DNA from: an uncultured Acetatifactor sp.
Lineage (GTDB): Bacteria; Bacillota; Clostridia; Lachnospirales; Lachnospiraceae
Direction of reading: 5' to 3'
Assembly (NCBI GenBank): GCA_910578995.1
Contig: CAJTSY010000001.1
Span: 48,257-112,256 of the forward strand
Length of the DNA: 64,000 nt
The translations under genes and the position numbers were made by a program. Shown in pieces: positions 17,103-25,130 of the stretch; the first letter of the stretch is position 1; every line of letters starts with the position of its first letter. The notes under the pieces were generated by a model. The model worked only from the letters and a program-made list of their open reading frames with translations, was not told the origin of the DNA and searched no databases.

Positions 17103-18113
17103 TTAATTCTCAAGAACCACACGTTCCTTGATTTTTTGATTTATCTTCTGCTCCTTGAATGCCGTGCATTGAAGAATAGAATTTTTGATTTCAATGGACT
17201 TGCTGCTGCCGTGAGTCTTCACAACCAGGCCGTTTAATCCAAGCAACGGCGCGCCGCCGTACTCCTCCGTGCTGAATCCCTTCAATGTCCGCTTCAGAGC
17301 GGGCTTTACCATCAGGGCTCCGATCTTGCTTCGCAGGGTACTCATCATACCCGCCTTTATTTTTTCCACCAGGGCACCGCTGACGCCTTCATACATCTTT
17401 AGAATCACGTTTCCCACAAAGGCTTCGCAGACAAGAACATCCGCCTCCCCGTAAGGAATATCCCTGGCTTCTATATTTCCCACAAAATTGATCTCCGGGC
17501 AATTCTGAAGCAGCGGATAAGTCTCCTTGGTCAGCGCATTGCCCTTTTCCTCCTCCACACCGATATTCACAAGGCCCACCCTGGGATTGTGAATGCCGAT
17601 AACGCTCTCCATGTAGACACTGCCCATCTTGGCAAACTGCAGGAGCTGGGAAGGTCTGGCATCCACGTTTGCCCCGCAGTCCAACAGCAGGCTGACGCCC
17701 TTGATAGTCGGAATTACAGGGGCAAGGGGAGGCCGTTCCACACCTTTGATCCGTCCCACGATGACCTGGCCCCCCACCAACACCGCGCCAGTGCTTCCGG
17801 CGGATACCAGGGCGTCGCACTCCCCGTTCTTTACCATATACATGGCTTTTACTATGGAGGAATCCTTCTTTTTGCGGATGGCCATTACGGGAGGTTCCCC
17901 TGTCTCGACCACATCCTGGGCATGAACCACTTCCACCTGCTCCGCATTATAAGTATATTTCTCCAATTCTTCCTTTATCACGCTTTCCCGGCCTACCAGG
18001 AATACTTTAATCTTTTTTTCGGCGTTTACGGCGTCCACAGCGCCCTTTACAACCTCGCCAGGGGCATTGTCGCCGCCCATGGCATCCACCGCCACATTTA
18101 CTGTCTCTGCCAT
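17103..18113 (-). CDS. plsX: Phosphate acyltransferase PlsX
   Basis: Peripheral membrane enzyme that converts acyl-ACP to acyl-phosphate, the first step in phosphatidic acid synthesis in Gram-positives. 336 residues from the ATG at 18113, with the family N terminus VAVDAMGGDNAP and internal STGAVLVGG and SEVFVGN-like (CEAFVGNVILK) motifs. The RBS is GGAAAGGAA. It is followed closely by acpP, whose product supplies its substrate. A terminator-like hairpin separates it from rpmF upstream. Confidence 0.97.
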   Translation of the reverse strand: MAETVNVAVDAMGGDNAPGEVVKGAVDAVNAEKKIKVFLVGRESVIKEELEKYTYNAEQVEVVHAQDVVETGEPPVMAIRKKKDSSIVKAMYMVKNGECDALVSAGSTGAVLVGGQVIVGRIKGVERPPLAPVIPTIKGVSLLLDCGANVDARPSQLLQFAKMGSVYMESVIGIHNPRVGLVNIGVEEEKGNALTKETYPLLQNCPEINFVGNIEARDIPYGEADVLVCEAFVGNVILKMYEGVSGALVEKIKAGMMSTLRSKIGALMVKPALKRTLKGFSTEEYGGAPLLGLNGLVVKTHGSSKSIEIKNSILQCTAFKEQKINQKIKERVVLEN

Positions 18114-18197
18114 TCCAGTTCCTTTCCGTAATCCGTACTGTTCTCTTTCCACTATAATGGAATTTCAGATAAAAATCAAGTTTTTTTTGCACAAAAA

Positions 18198-18217
18198 GGG
18201 CGTTCCGTGGAACGCCC
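18198..18217 (-). terminator. Rho-independent terminator after rpmF
   Basis: GGGCGTTCC / GGAACGCCC, a 9-bp palindromic stem, followed on the minus strand by TTTTTG. It lies 45 bp beyond rpmF and upstream of plsX, so plsX may depend on read-through or on its own promoter. Confidence 0.8.
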
Positions 18218-18261
18218 GGTTTATTGCTGTGATTACGTCTGCCTCCGATTCCTTACTGCGG

Positions 18262-18441
18262 TCAGTCAACGGAAACAACCTGCTTTTTGTTATAAGAACC
18301 GCAAGCCTTACATACTCTGTGAGGCACCATCAGCGCGCCGCACTTGCTGCACTTTACCAGAGTGGAAGCACTCATTTTCCAGTTTGCCCGCCTCTTATCC
18401 CTTCTGCTTTTGGAAGATTTATTCTTAGGACAGATTGACAT
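18262..18441 (-). CDS. rpmF: 50S ribosomal protein L32
   Basis: Small ribosomal protein of 59 residues starting MSICPKNKSSKSRRDKRR. It retains the zinc-ribbon cysteines, CSKC at 31-34 and CKAC at 44-47, so it is the C+ (zinc-binding) form of L32. The ATG at 18441 lies only 2 bp after the yceD stop and has AAGGAGG upstream. The yceD-rpmF pair is conserved across bacteria. Confidence 0.97.
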   Translation of the reverse strand: MSICPKNKSSKSRRDKRRANWKMSASTLVKCSKCGALMVPHRVCKACGSYNKKQVVSVD

Positions 18442-18443
18442 CG

Positions 18444-18962
18444 TTACACCTCCTTATTCTTGTTGAAAATATCTTGTATCACTGCCATGCGGGGATCCGG
18501 AACAAACCTGTCGCATCCGCATTCCCCCTCGTTCAGATCCCGGCCGCATACAGGGCATATCCCCCTGCAGTCTTCCCTGCACAGGATCTTCGCCGGCCAG
18601 TTTTCCAAAATTTCGCTGTGTACGAAAGTCTCTACGTCGAGCTGGCCTTCCTCCGTCAGCTCCAGTCCGTCCGCATCCTCATCTTCAGTTCCAAAAGCAA
18701 CGGCTGTCCGGTCAAAATGCAGATCCAACACCGTAGGTACATCCCGCAGGCACCTGTCACAGCTTGTCTGAAAAGTCAGCCTTACTCCGCCCTGAATCCT
18801 GAGCTTACCCGGCCCCACATTTGTAAAAACAAAGGAAACGGGAGAACTCCCGCTGATTGCAAAACTTCCCATTCTGCTCTCAAAACAAGTCATCTCCAAC
18901 GGAAACTCTTCTGTCCGCTGCCTTCCCTCAGATGTCAATACATCAGACAAATATGCAAACAT
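18444..18962 (-). CDS. yceD: YceD-family (DUF177) protein
   Basis: 172-residue protein of the DUF177/YceD family, which is linked to 23S rRNA accumulation and almost always precedes rpmF. The C-terminal third shows paired cysteines (CDRCLRD near 98; CREDCRGICPVCG near 135-147) consistent with a zinc-binding site. The start has AGGAGCC upstream. It is first in the yceD-rpmF-plsX-acpP-rnc-smc-ftsY series, behind a strong promoter. Confidence 0.92.
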   Translation of the reverse strand: MFAYLSDVLTSEGRQRTEEFPLEMTCFESRMGSFAISGSSPVSFVFTNVGPGKLRIQGGVRLTFQTSCDRCLRDVPTVLDLHFDRTAVAFGTEDEDADGLELTEEGQLDVETFVHSEILENWPAKILCREDCRGICPVCGRDLNEGECGCDRFVPDPRMAVIQDIFNKNKEV

Positions 18963-19019
18963 GGCGGCTCCTGTACAGTGTACCCTTCTCCTGAAATCTT
19001 TCGCTTCACATACTGCTTT

Positions 19020-19048
19020 ATTATAATCTGGTATAAATGTTTTGTCAA
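19020..19048 (-). promoter_or_regulatory. Strong SigA-type promoter for yceD-rpmF-plsX operon
   Basis: Minus-strand TTGACA (19043-19048), 17-bp spacer, TATAAT (19020-19025): perfect match in both boxes. The leader before yceD is about 50 nt. Confidence 0.9.
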
Positions 19049-19056
19049 CACAAAAT

Positions 19057-19677
19057 TCATGTTTTGTTCAAAAAAGCAGGGTCAATCTTCCTACCCTTGA
19101 AATAATATTCCCGGTCATGCTCATTTACCTCCCGCAGCACATGGCAGGGATTGCCCACCGCCACCACATTGGAGGGAATATCCTTCGTAACCACGCTGCC
19201 AGCTCCGATTACTACATTATCCCCTATTGTGATGCCGGGTACGATCACCGCTCCCGCGCCGATCCAACAATTTTTACCGATATGCACCGGGGCATTGTAC
19301 TGATACCCTTGTTCCCGAAGTTCCGGCAGGATGGGATGTCCTGCGGTGGCAACCACCACATTGGGGCCGAACATGGTGTAATCTCCCACATAAATGTGGG
19401 TGTCATCCACCAGGGTCAGATTGAAGTTCGCATATACCTTTTTGCCGAAATGCACATGATGGCCGCCGAAGTTGGTGTGCAGGGGCGGCTCTATATAACA
19501 GCCTTCCCCGATCTCGGCAAACATAACTTTGAGCATCTCCTGGCGCTTTTGCTGTTCCGTGGAACGTGTCATGTTAAAGTCATACAGACGATCCAGATAC
19601 CGGAACTGATCCTTTAAAATTTTTTCGTCATGAGGCAGGTACATTTCCCCTGCGTGCATTTTTTCTTTAACGTCCAT
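19057..19677 (-). CDS. Sugar O-acetyltransferase (LacA/Maa family)
   Basis: Left-handed beta-helix acetyltransferase of 206 residues that transfers acetyl from acetyl-CoA to a sugar hydroxyl. The N-terminal Maa-type domain (MHAGEMYLPHDEK...) precedes hexapeptide repeats (GEGCYIEPPLHTNFGGH; IGAGAVIVPGITIGDNVVIGAGSVV). The active-site histidine is likely in TAGHP (about 116-120). The RBS is AGGAG. The natural sugar acceptor cannot be told from sequence. It is transcribed toward yceD but ends just before that operon's promoter. Confidence 0.93.
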   Translation of the reverse strand: MDVKEKMHAGEMYLPHDEKILKDQFRYLDRLYDFNMTRSTEQQKRQEMLKVMFAEIGEGCYIEPPLHTNFGGHHVHFGKKVYANFNLTLVDDTHIYVGDYTMFGPNVVVATAGHPILPELREQGYQYNAPVHIGKNCWIGAGAVIVPGITIGDNVVIGAGSVVTKDIPSNVVAVGNPCHVLREVNEHDREYYFKGRKIDPAFLNKT

Positions 19678-19711
19678 ATCTATTCTCCTAATTTAGTCGC
19701 TGCGCGACGGC

Positions 19712-19737
19712 CCAAATTGCCGTAAACGGCAATTTGG
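19712..19737 (-). terminator. Hairpin after the hydrogenase gene
   Basis: Perfect 11-bp stem CCAAATTGCCG / CGGCAATTTGG with a TAAA loop, 28 bp beyond the hydrogenase stop. No long U-run follows on the minus strand. Confidence 0.6.
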
Positions 19738-19765
19738 TAAAGTCCCTCCGGCATCCCCGCCGGGC

Positions 19766-21262
19766 TCAGGTCTCCCTGGGGACGGATTCCTTTGCCTGCG
19801 CCTTGAACTTCGCCACTTCCTTTGCAGCCTGGGCTATGGCGATGTTGGTTCCGGCTCCCGCCACGCAGCCGCCCGGGCAGGCCATTCCCTCAATGAGGCA
19901 GCCGTTCTTCCTGCCGGCCTTTGCCAACAAGAGCATTTTTCTGCACTCCGTCAGGCCTTCGGCATGCTCGATCTTCACGTCCGTCCCGGGATAGTAAGTC
20001 TTGATACATTCCTCGATGGCGCCCGCTACACCGCCTGCCACGCCGTATCCGCGTCCTGCCCCCGTGGCATCATCCATCTCGTCCATGGCCTTGATCTCCT
20101 CCAGCAAAATGCCCCTGGCTTCGAACATTCCGGTCAGTTCCTCGAAAGTAATGACGAAATCCACATCGGATCGTATGGTCCTGCGGCTTGCCTCCAGTTT
20201 CTTGGACGCACAGGGTCCGATGAACACGACGGATGCATCAGGGTGTTCCTGTTTGATGATCCTGGCGGTGGCCACCATAGGCGTCAGGGCATTGCTGATC
20301 TTGTCTATAGTCTCCGGAAACAGATGTTTGGCCATTACAGACCAGGAGGGGCAGCAGGAGGTGAGGGCAAAAGCCTGGTTCCCGGTGGCGACTTCCTTCA
20401 CATAATGCTCCGCTTCCGCCATACATCCCAAATCAGCCCCCAGGGCCGTCTCATATACATCCGCAAATCCCAACTCCTTCAGGGCCGTCTTGAACATCTC
20501 CGGGGTAACCCTGGGACCGAACTGTCCTGCAAAGGCAGGCGCCACCTGGGCAATGATTTCCCTGCCTGACTGCATGGCACGGATGAGCTGGAAAATCTGG
20601 GATTTGTCCGCGATGGCCCCGAAGGGGCAGCTCACCATGCACATTCCGCAGGACACACACATATCATTATCGATATAAGCCCGCCCGTACCGGTCTGACT
20701 TGATGGCATTGACGCCGCAGGCAGCCTTGCAGGGGCGTTCCTTATGGCAGATGGCATCGTACGGGCACACATCCTTGCATTTACCGCACTTGATGCACTT
20801 CTCCTGGTCAATAACGGATTTGCCGTTCACCATGGAGATGGCCCCCCTGGGACATACACTCTGGCAGGGATGAGCCACACAGCCCATACAGGAACTGGTC
20901 ACCTCGTAATGATCCTCCGGACAGGCATTGCAGGCCGAAGGAATCACCTGCATCAGCGGCGGCTCGTAATATTTCTCGTTAATGTTGCTCTCTTCCAGCC
21001 CCTGGGTCAGATGCCCGGGCCGTTCCCGGTTCTCCGGGCGCAGGCTCATGCCCATGGCCAGGCGGATCCGCTCCCGGATAATGGCGCGGTCTCGGTAGAC
21101 GCTCTCCCGGTACATGGACTCCTCGTAATCCACGATCTGGTAGGGAAGCGCTTCCATATCGTCCTTCAGGTTGGTGGAGTTATAAGCCAGATTGGCTACT
21201 TCCTTAAAAACCCGTCTCCTCCTCTGCCGGACAGGGGTATCGATTCCTCTCATACTGCTCAT
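19766..21262 (-). CDS. Monomeric [FeFe]-hydrogenase-like protein, ferredoxin-rich N terminus
   Basis: Iron-sulfur protein of 498 residues. An N-terminal region (1-105) lacks cysteine. Next come several [4Fe-4S] sites: CMGC..CQSVCP (125-137), CIKCGKCKDVCP (156-167), C178/C182 and CVSCGMCMVSCP (202-213). The H-cluster domain has L1 TSCCPSW (301-307), L2 GPCASKK (349-355) and L3 MACPGGC (460-466). L2 lacks the usual methionine before PC, and no maturases or partner subunits are adjacent. This fits the poorly characterised group B enzymes. It could evolve or oxidise H2 with ferredoxin, or serve as a sensor. Start ATG 21262 has GAGAGG upstream. Confidence 0.88.
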   Translation of the reverse strand: MSSMRGIDTPVRQRRRRVFKEVANLAYNSTNLKDDMEALPYQIVDYEESMYRESVYRDRAIIRERIRLAMGMSLRPENRERPGHLTQGLEESNINEKYYEPPLMQVIPSACNACPEDHYEVTSSCMGCVAHPCQSVCPRGAISMVNGKSVIDQEKCIKCGKCKDVCPYDAICHKERPCKAACGVNAIKSDRYGRAYIDNDMCVSCGMCMVSCPFGAIADKSQIFQLIRAMQSGREIIAQVAPAFAGQFGPRVTPEMFKTALKELGFADVYETALGADLGCMAEAEHYVKEVATGNQAFALTSCCPSWSVMAKHLFPETIDKISNALTPMVATARIIKQEHPDASVVFIGPCASKKLEASRRTIRSDVDFVITFEELTGMFEARGILLEEIKAMDEMDDATGAGRGYGVAGGVAGAIEECIKTYYPGTDVKIEHAEGLTECRKMLLLAKAGRKNGCLIEGMACPGGCVAGAGTNIAIAQAAKEVAKFKAQAKESVPRET

Positions 21263-21311
21263 AAAGGTACCTCTCCTGTGTGATATTTTTTTAACAATTC
21301 TATATATTCTA

Positions 21312-21340
21312 ATTAAACCATATTTGCGCGGTTCACGCAA
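21312..21340 (-). promoter_or_regulatory. Possible promoter of the hydrogenase gene
   Basis: Minus-strand TTGCGT (21335-21340), 17-bp spacer and TTTAAT (21312-21317), about 50 bp before the start codon. An AT-rich stretch follows. Confidence 0.45.
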
Positions 21341-21355
21341 GCCCCAATAAATGAC

Positions 21356-23023
21356 TTATCCAGACGCGTACTCCCCGGCTATCTTCTCCGCCACCCGGAT
21401 CCCGTCCATGGCCGCGGACATGATTCCCCCCGCATAGCCGGCGCCCTCCCCACAGGGATACAGGCCCCTGACCGCGGACTGAAGTCCTTCGTCGCGCAGG
21501 ATCCGCACCGGGGAGGATGTACGGCTTTCCACCCCCGACAGGCAGGCATCCGGACTGTCGAATCCCCTGATCTGCCGGCCGAAGGCCTCCATCCCCTCCA
21601 CAATGGCCCGGCTGCATTCCAACGGAAGGATCCGGCTTACGTCAGCCCATCGGTAAGCGCCCCTGCACCGGGGCATAAGCTTCTCCCCTTCCCCGGTTCC
21701 GGCGGATGAAGGGGGACATTCCTTCCCGCATGTATCCGGTACGTCCTGCCGTGGATCCGTGTTCGCCTCCATTACATGACGCTTAAAATCCCCATATCTC
21801 TGAACCGGGATCTTCCCTCCGCCTATCCTGTAAGCTTTCTCCTCCAGCTCCCTCTGAAACCGGATTCCGGCCAGCGGGTCCCCGGAGCCAAAGTCTTCCG
21901 GCGTCACGGTGACGATGACAGCGCTGTTGGCGTTGCTGCCGTCCCGGGTGCTGTAGCTCATGCCGTTTACAGCGGTATGCCCCTCCTCGGAGGAGGCGTT
22001 TACCACATACCCGCCCGGACACATGCAGAAGGAGTAGACACCCCTGCCGTTTGCGGCTTTTGCCGCCACTTTATATGGGGCAGCCCCCAGTTCCCCCGGT
22101 TCTGCCATTCCGTACTGGCTTTCATTGATCAGCCGCTGGGAATGCTCCACCCGCAGCCCCACGGCAAAAGCCTTGGCCTCCATGGGAACCTGCCTGCGCC
22201 GCAGCATGGAGAAGGTGTCCCGGGCGCTGTGTCCCAGGGCCAGAACCAACTGCCCGCAGGCTATTTTTTCCACACCGTTGACGATGACCCCGGTTACCCT
22301 TTCGTCCGTAATCTCAAGCTCCGTCACCTGGCTGCCAAAACGGACCATGCCTCCCAGGCGGATGATCTCCTGCCGCATGGCCTTAACCACACCACAGAGC
22401 ACATCGGTTCCCATATGGGGCTTCGCGTCATAACAGATCTTTTCCGGCGCGCCAAACTTTACGAAAGTCTCCAGAACCATGCGGCCCCGGCCCTCTTTGT
22501 CCCTGACCAGGGTATTCAGCTTCCCGTCGGAAAAAGTACCTGCGCCTCCCTCGCCGAACTGTACGTTGGAATCCGGATTCAGCCGGCCGGTCTCCCAGAA
22601 AGCCTCCACGTCCCTCTGCCGTTCCTCCACCGGCTTTCCCCGCTCAAGCAACAGGGGGCGGTACCCGTGCAGGGCCAGAAAATAGCCGCAGAACAACCCG
22701 GCGGGACCGGTTCCCACAATGACGGTGGGATATGTCTGCTTCTTCTCTCCTGATTCCGGAAAACGGTAAGGGTTCTGGTCCACCCTGCACACCAGATTTT
22801 CCTTTCCCCGGAACCTGCGCAGAACCTTCTCCTCATCCTTCAACGCCACCTCCAGGGAATAACTGTAATATAAATCCGGTTTCTTTCTGGCATCCAGGGA
22901 CTGCCGTATGATTTTTATCCCGGTGATATCCTCTTCCGGGATCCGCAGCAGGCCCGCCGCCGCACCCTTCAGGGCGGAAACCGGATGCCCCGGCTTTATT
23001 TTTACCTGACTGATTCTCAGCAT
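21356..23023 (-). CDS. FAD-dependent dehydrogenase (COG2509 family)
   Basis: Flavoprotein of 555 residues from ATG 23023. It begins with a short alpha/beta domain (MLRISQVKIKPG...), then the Rossmann FAD motif VGTGPAGLFCG (about 100-110). Characteristic segments include FGEGGAGTFSDGKLN and RVEHSQRLIN, and it ends with CGEGAGYAGGI and GI-x-VAEKIA. A Cys/Ser/Pro-rich insertion (about 435-455) looks lineage-specific. The physiological substrate of this family is not established. The gene overlaps the upstream FAD gene by 7 bp, so the two flavoproteins are probably made together. Confidence 0.88.
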   Translation of the reverse strand: MLRISQVKIKPGHPVSALKGAAAGLLRIPEEDITGIKIIRQSLDARKKPDLYYSYSLEVALKDEEKVLRRFRGKENLVCRVDQNPYRFPESGEKKQTYPTVIVGTGPAGLFCGYFLALHGYRPLLLERGKPVEERQRDVEAFWETGRLNPDSNVQFGEGGAGTFSDGKLNTLVRDKEGRGRMVLETFVKFGAPEKICYDAKPHMGTDVLCGVVKAMRQEIIRLGGMVRFGSQVTELEITDERVTGVIVNGVEKIACGQLVLALGHSARDTFSMLRRRQVPMEAKAFAVGLRVEHSQRLINESQYGMAEPGELGAAPYKVAAKAANGRGVYSFCMCPGGYVVNASSEEGHTAVNGMSYSTRDGSNANSAVIVTVTPEDFGSGDPLAGIRFQRELEEKAYRIGGGKIPVQRYGDFKRHVMEANTDPRQDVPDTCGKECPPSSAGTGEGEKLMPRCRGAYRWADVSRILPLECSRAIVEGMEAFGRQIRGFDSPDACLSGVESRTSSPVRILRDEGLQSAVRGLYPCGEGAGYAGGIMSAAMDGIRVAEKIAGEYASG

Positions 23024-24300
23024 GGATGTATTTCCTTTCTGTCCCAGCAGGGACAGCTTCCGTGTCCGGAAGCCGCCATGCCCGCAATGTGGCCGCTGCA
23101 CCACGCCCAGTGGAGATTATAGCCCCCGCACCTGCCGTCCACATCCAGAATCTCCCCTGCAAAGTAAACGCCCGGAACCTTCACTGACTCCAGATCTTCC
23201 GTGACCTCCCCAAGGGGGACACCCCCTGCGCACACCTGGGCATTCTCATAGGAGTTGCTGCCCGTAACGGAAACCTGCCAGTCTCTGCACAGGCGGTAAA
23301 CCCGGTCCAGTTTCCGCGGATCCGCTCTCCGGGCATCCTCCACGGCCCTGAGGCCAGAAAGCCGGATGAACAGGATCATCAGTTTTTTGTGGAGCAGGCC
23401 CGCAAAAAATTCTTCCACCGTGCGCCCCTCCCTGAGCCTGTCCCTCCCGCGGATAAGGGCATCATAGGCTTCTTCTGAATAGTCCGGGAAAAAATCCATG
23501 TGTACCTGGGGAGTCCCTTTGTCCCGCAATATGTAATTTGCCGTCCGGCTGAGCTGAAAGACCGGAATGCCGGAAATGCCGTAATCCGTCAGCTGCACCT
23601 CTCCGCGTTCCCGGGCAGAGGCTTCTCCCTGGTTCCACAGACTCACCACTGCTTCCGCCCTTACGCCCGCCACGGACTTAAAATAGTCTTCCCCGCACTT
23701 GAGCTGTACCAGGGCCGGCACCACGGGAACCAGCCTGTGCCCCAGCTTTTCGGCGATCCGATACCCCGAACCGTCGGAACCGCTCCTGGGCGCCGCCCTT
23801 CCTCCGCAGGCCAGAATGACACGGTCAAAATCCCGGACCTTTCCGTCCCCTGTCACCCGGATCCTCCGGCGCCTTCCTTTTCCCGCGCCTTCCAGGGGTT
23901 CCACATGCCTGACCCTGCATTCCGTGACCACCTCCACACCCAACCTGCGCACCTCATACCGCAGCACGTCCAGAACGGAGGCTGCCTGTTCCGACAGGGG
24001 ATACAGGCCGTCCTTTCTGCTCTTCACGGTCAGACCCATCCCCTGGAAAAAGTCAATGACGCTGCGGGTGTCAAATCGTCTCAGGCAGGCCTCCAGGAAG
24101 GCGGGGGAGCAGGTGTGGTAATTTCCCGGATCCAGGTTTTCGTTGCCCAGATTACATTTCCCGTTTCCCGTGGACAGGATTTTTTTCCCCAGCCTGTCGT
24201 TTCCCTCCAGGACCGTGACTGCCGCACCCTGCCCGGCAGCCGTGACTGCCGCCGCCATTCCGGCCGCGCCGCCTCCCACGATCCCCACCGAATATCCCAT
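23017..24300 (-). CDS. YhiN/HI0933-family FAD-binding protein
   Basis: Flavoprotein of 427 residues. The N-terminal dinucleotide motif VGIVGGGAAGMAAAV (4-18), GRKCN-like segment (STGNGKCNLGN) and the terminal GGYNLHWAWCSGHIAG motif define the HI0933/YhiN family, often annotated as aminoacetone oxidase family enzymes. The reaction is not reliably known. The ATG follows AAGGAG. Its 3' end overlaps the next FAD-dependent gene. Confidence 0.9.
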   Translation of the reverse strand: MGYSVGIVGGGAAGMAAAVTAAGQGAAVTVLEGNDRLGKKILSTGNGKCNLGNENLDPGNYHTCSPAFLEACLRRFDTRSVIDFFQGMGLTVKSRKDGLYPLSEQAASVLDVLRYEVRRLGVEVVTECRVRHVEPLEGAGKGRRRRIRVTGDGKVRDFDRVILACGGRAAPRSGSDGSGYRIAEKLGHRLVPVVPALVQLKCGEDYFKSVAGVRAEAVVSLWNQGEASARERGEVQLTDYGISGIPVFQLSRTANYILRDKGTPQVHMDFFPDYSEEAYDALIRGRDRLREGRTVEEFFAGLLHKKLMILFIRLSGLRAVEDARRADPRKLDRVYRLCRDWQVSVTGSNSYENAQVCAGGVPLGEVTEDLESVKVPGVYFAGEILDVDGRCGGYNLHWAWCSGHIAGMAASGHGSCPCWDRKEIHPC

Positions 24301-24317
24301 CTTCCGTCTCCTTCCCT

Positions 24318-25046
24318 TCAGCTGGAATAATTTTCCAGAAAATCATAAAGTTTCTCTTCATTCTCCACCCACATCATCCCGATAATGCTCTCCTGCAGGT
24401 GCGGGGGCAGGGAATCCAGCAAGATTTCCGTCTCAATGTAGATGGTTTCCCTGTCCTCCAGGTAAACCACCACTTTATTGTCGTAGACAGCCAGGTAGAA
24501 ACTGCTGCTGGGTTGGACAAATTTATAATTCATCCGAATTACAACCCGTTCCCTGGAAAAAGAAACCACCTCCAGCCCCACAAAGCCGCGCTCCAGTTCG
24601 GACAGGGGCGGAAACGCTTCATATACCTCCATTGCCTGGAGGAACTGTTCCCGATTCATGCCCACGTATTTTTCCGGAAGACGCCATGTGGTCTCCACAA
24701 CCGTGTGGTTGAGCACGTCCGTCTCCTCCAGAACATACTCCGTATCCACGCAGAGAGTCTCCGAGGAAAAGGAAACCTGCTCTGCGTTCTCCGGGGAGGT
24801 CTCCCCTTCCCCTTCTATCACAACTCCGTAGTCATATCTGTCATCCAGAACCGGCTCCGGACTGTGTTCCGGCTGTTCCTCCGGTTTCTCCGTGGCAACG
24901 GGAAGGCCTTCGAACAACTGCAGATTCTGCCGGCTCCCGGCCTCCGGGTCCAAAAAGCGGGACGTGGCCATGCCTGCATAAAAACCGATTCCCATCATAA
25001 AAAAAGGATATAGGACATATAAGGCGATACTCTTTACATACTTCAT
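24318..25046 (-). CDS. Membrane-anchored BofC-like protein
   Basis: 242-residue protein with one N-terminal TM helix (about 8-28), an acidic spacer (40-85) and a C-terminal globular domain. The C-terminal part (WRLPEKYVGM... through YLAVYDNKVVVYLED, SLPPHLQESI and ENEEKLYDFLE) resembles the BofC C-terminal domain. In Bacillus, BofC is an inhibitor in the sigma-K checkpoint of the forespore intermembrane space. Similarity is at pattern level only, so the family is tentative. Sporulation genes yqfC and yqfD lie 4-5 kb upstream on the same strand. Confidence 0.55.
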   Translation of the reverse strand: MKYVKSIALYVLYPFFMMGIGFYAGMATSRFLDPEAGSRQNLQLFEGLPVATEKPEEQPEHSPEPVLDDRYDYGVVIEGEGETSPENAEQVSFSSETLCVDTEYVLEETDVLNHTVVETTWRLPEKYVGMNREQFLQAMEVYEAFPPLSELERGFVGLEVVSFSRERVVIRMNYKFVQPSSSFYLAVYDNKVVVYLEDRETIYIETEILLDSLPPHLQESIIGMMWVENEEKLYDFLENYSS

Positions 25047-25130
25047 ACTGATCCCCCAGACATAGAGAAGAGATTTCTTATTCGTAGTAAACAGTATCAG
25101 CCTTTTTTGCCGTGTTTATTCAGTTTCAGG

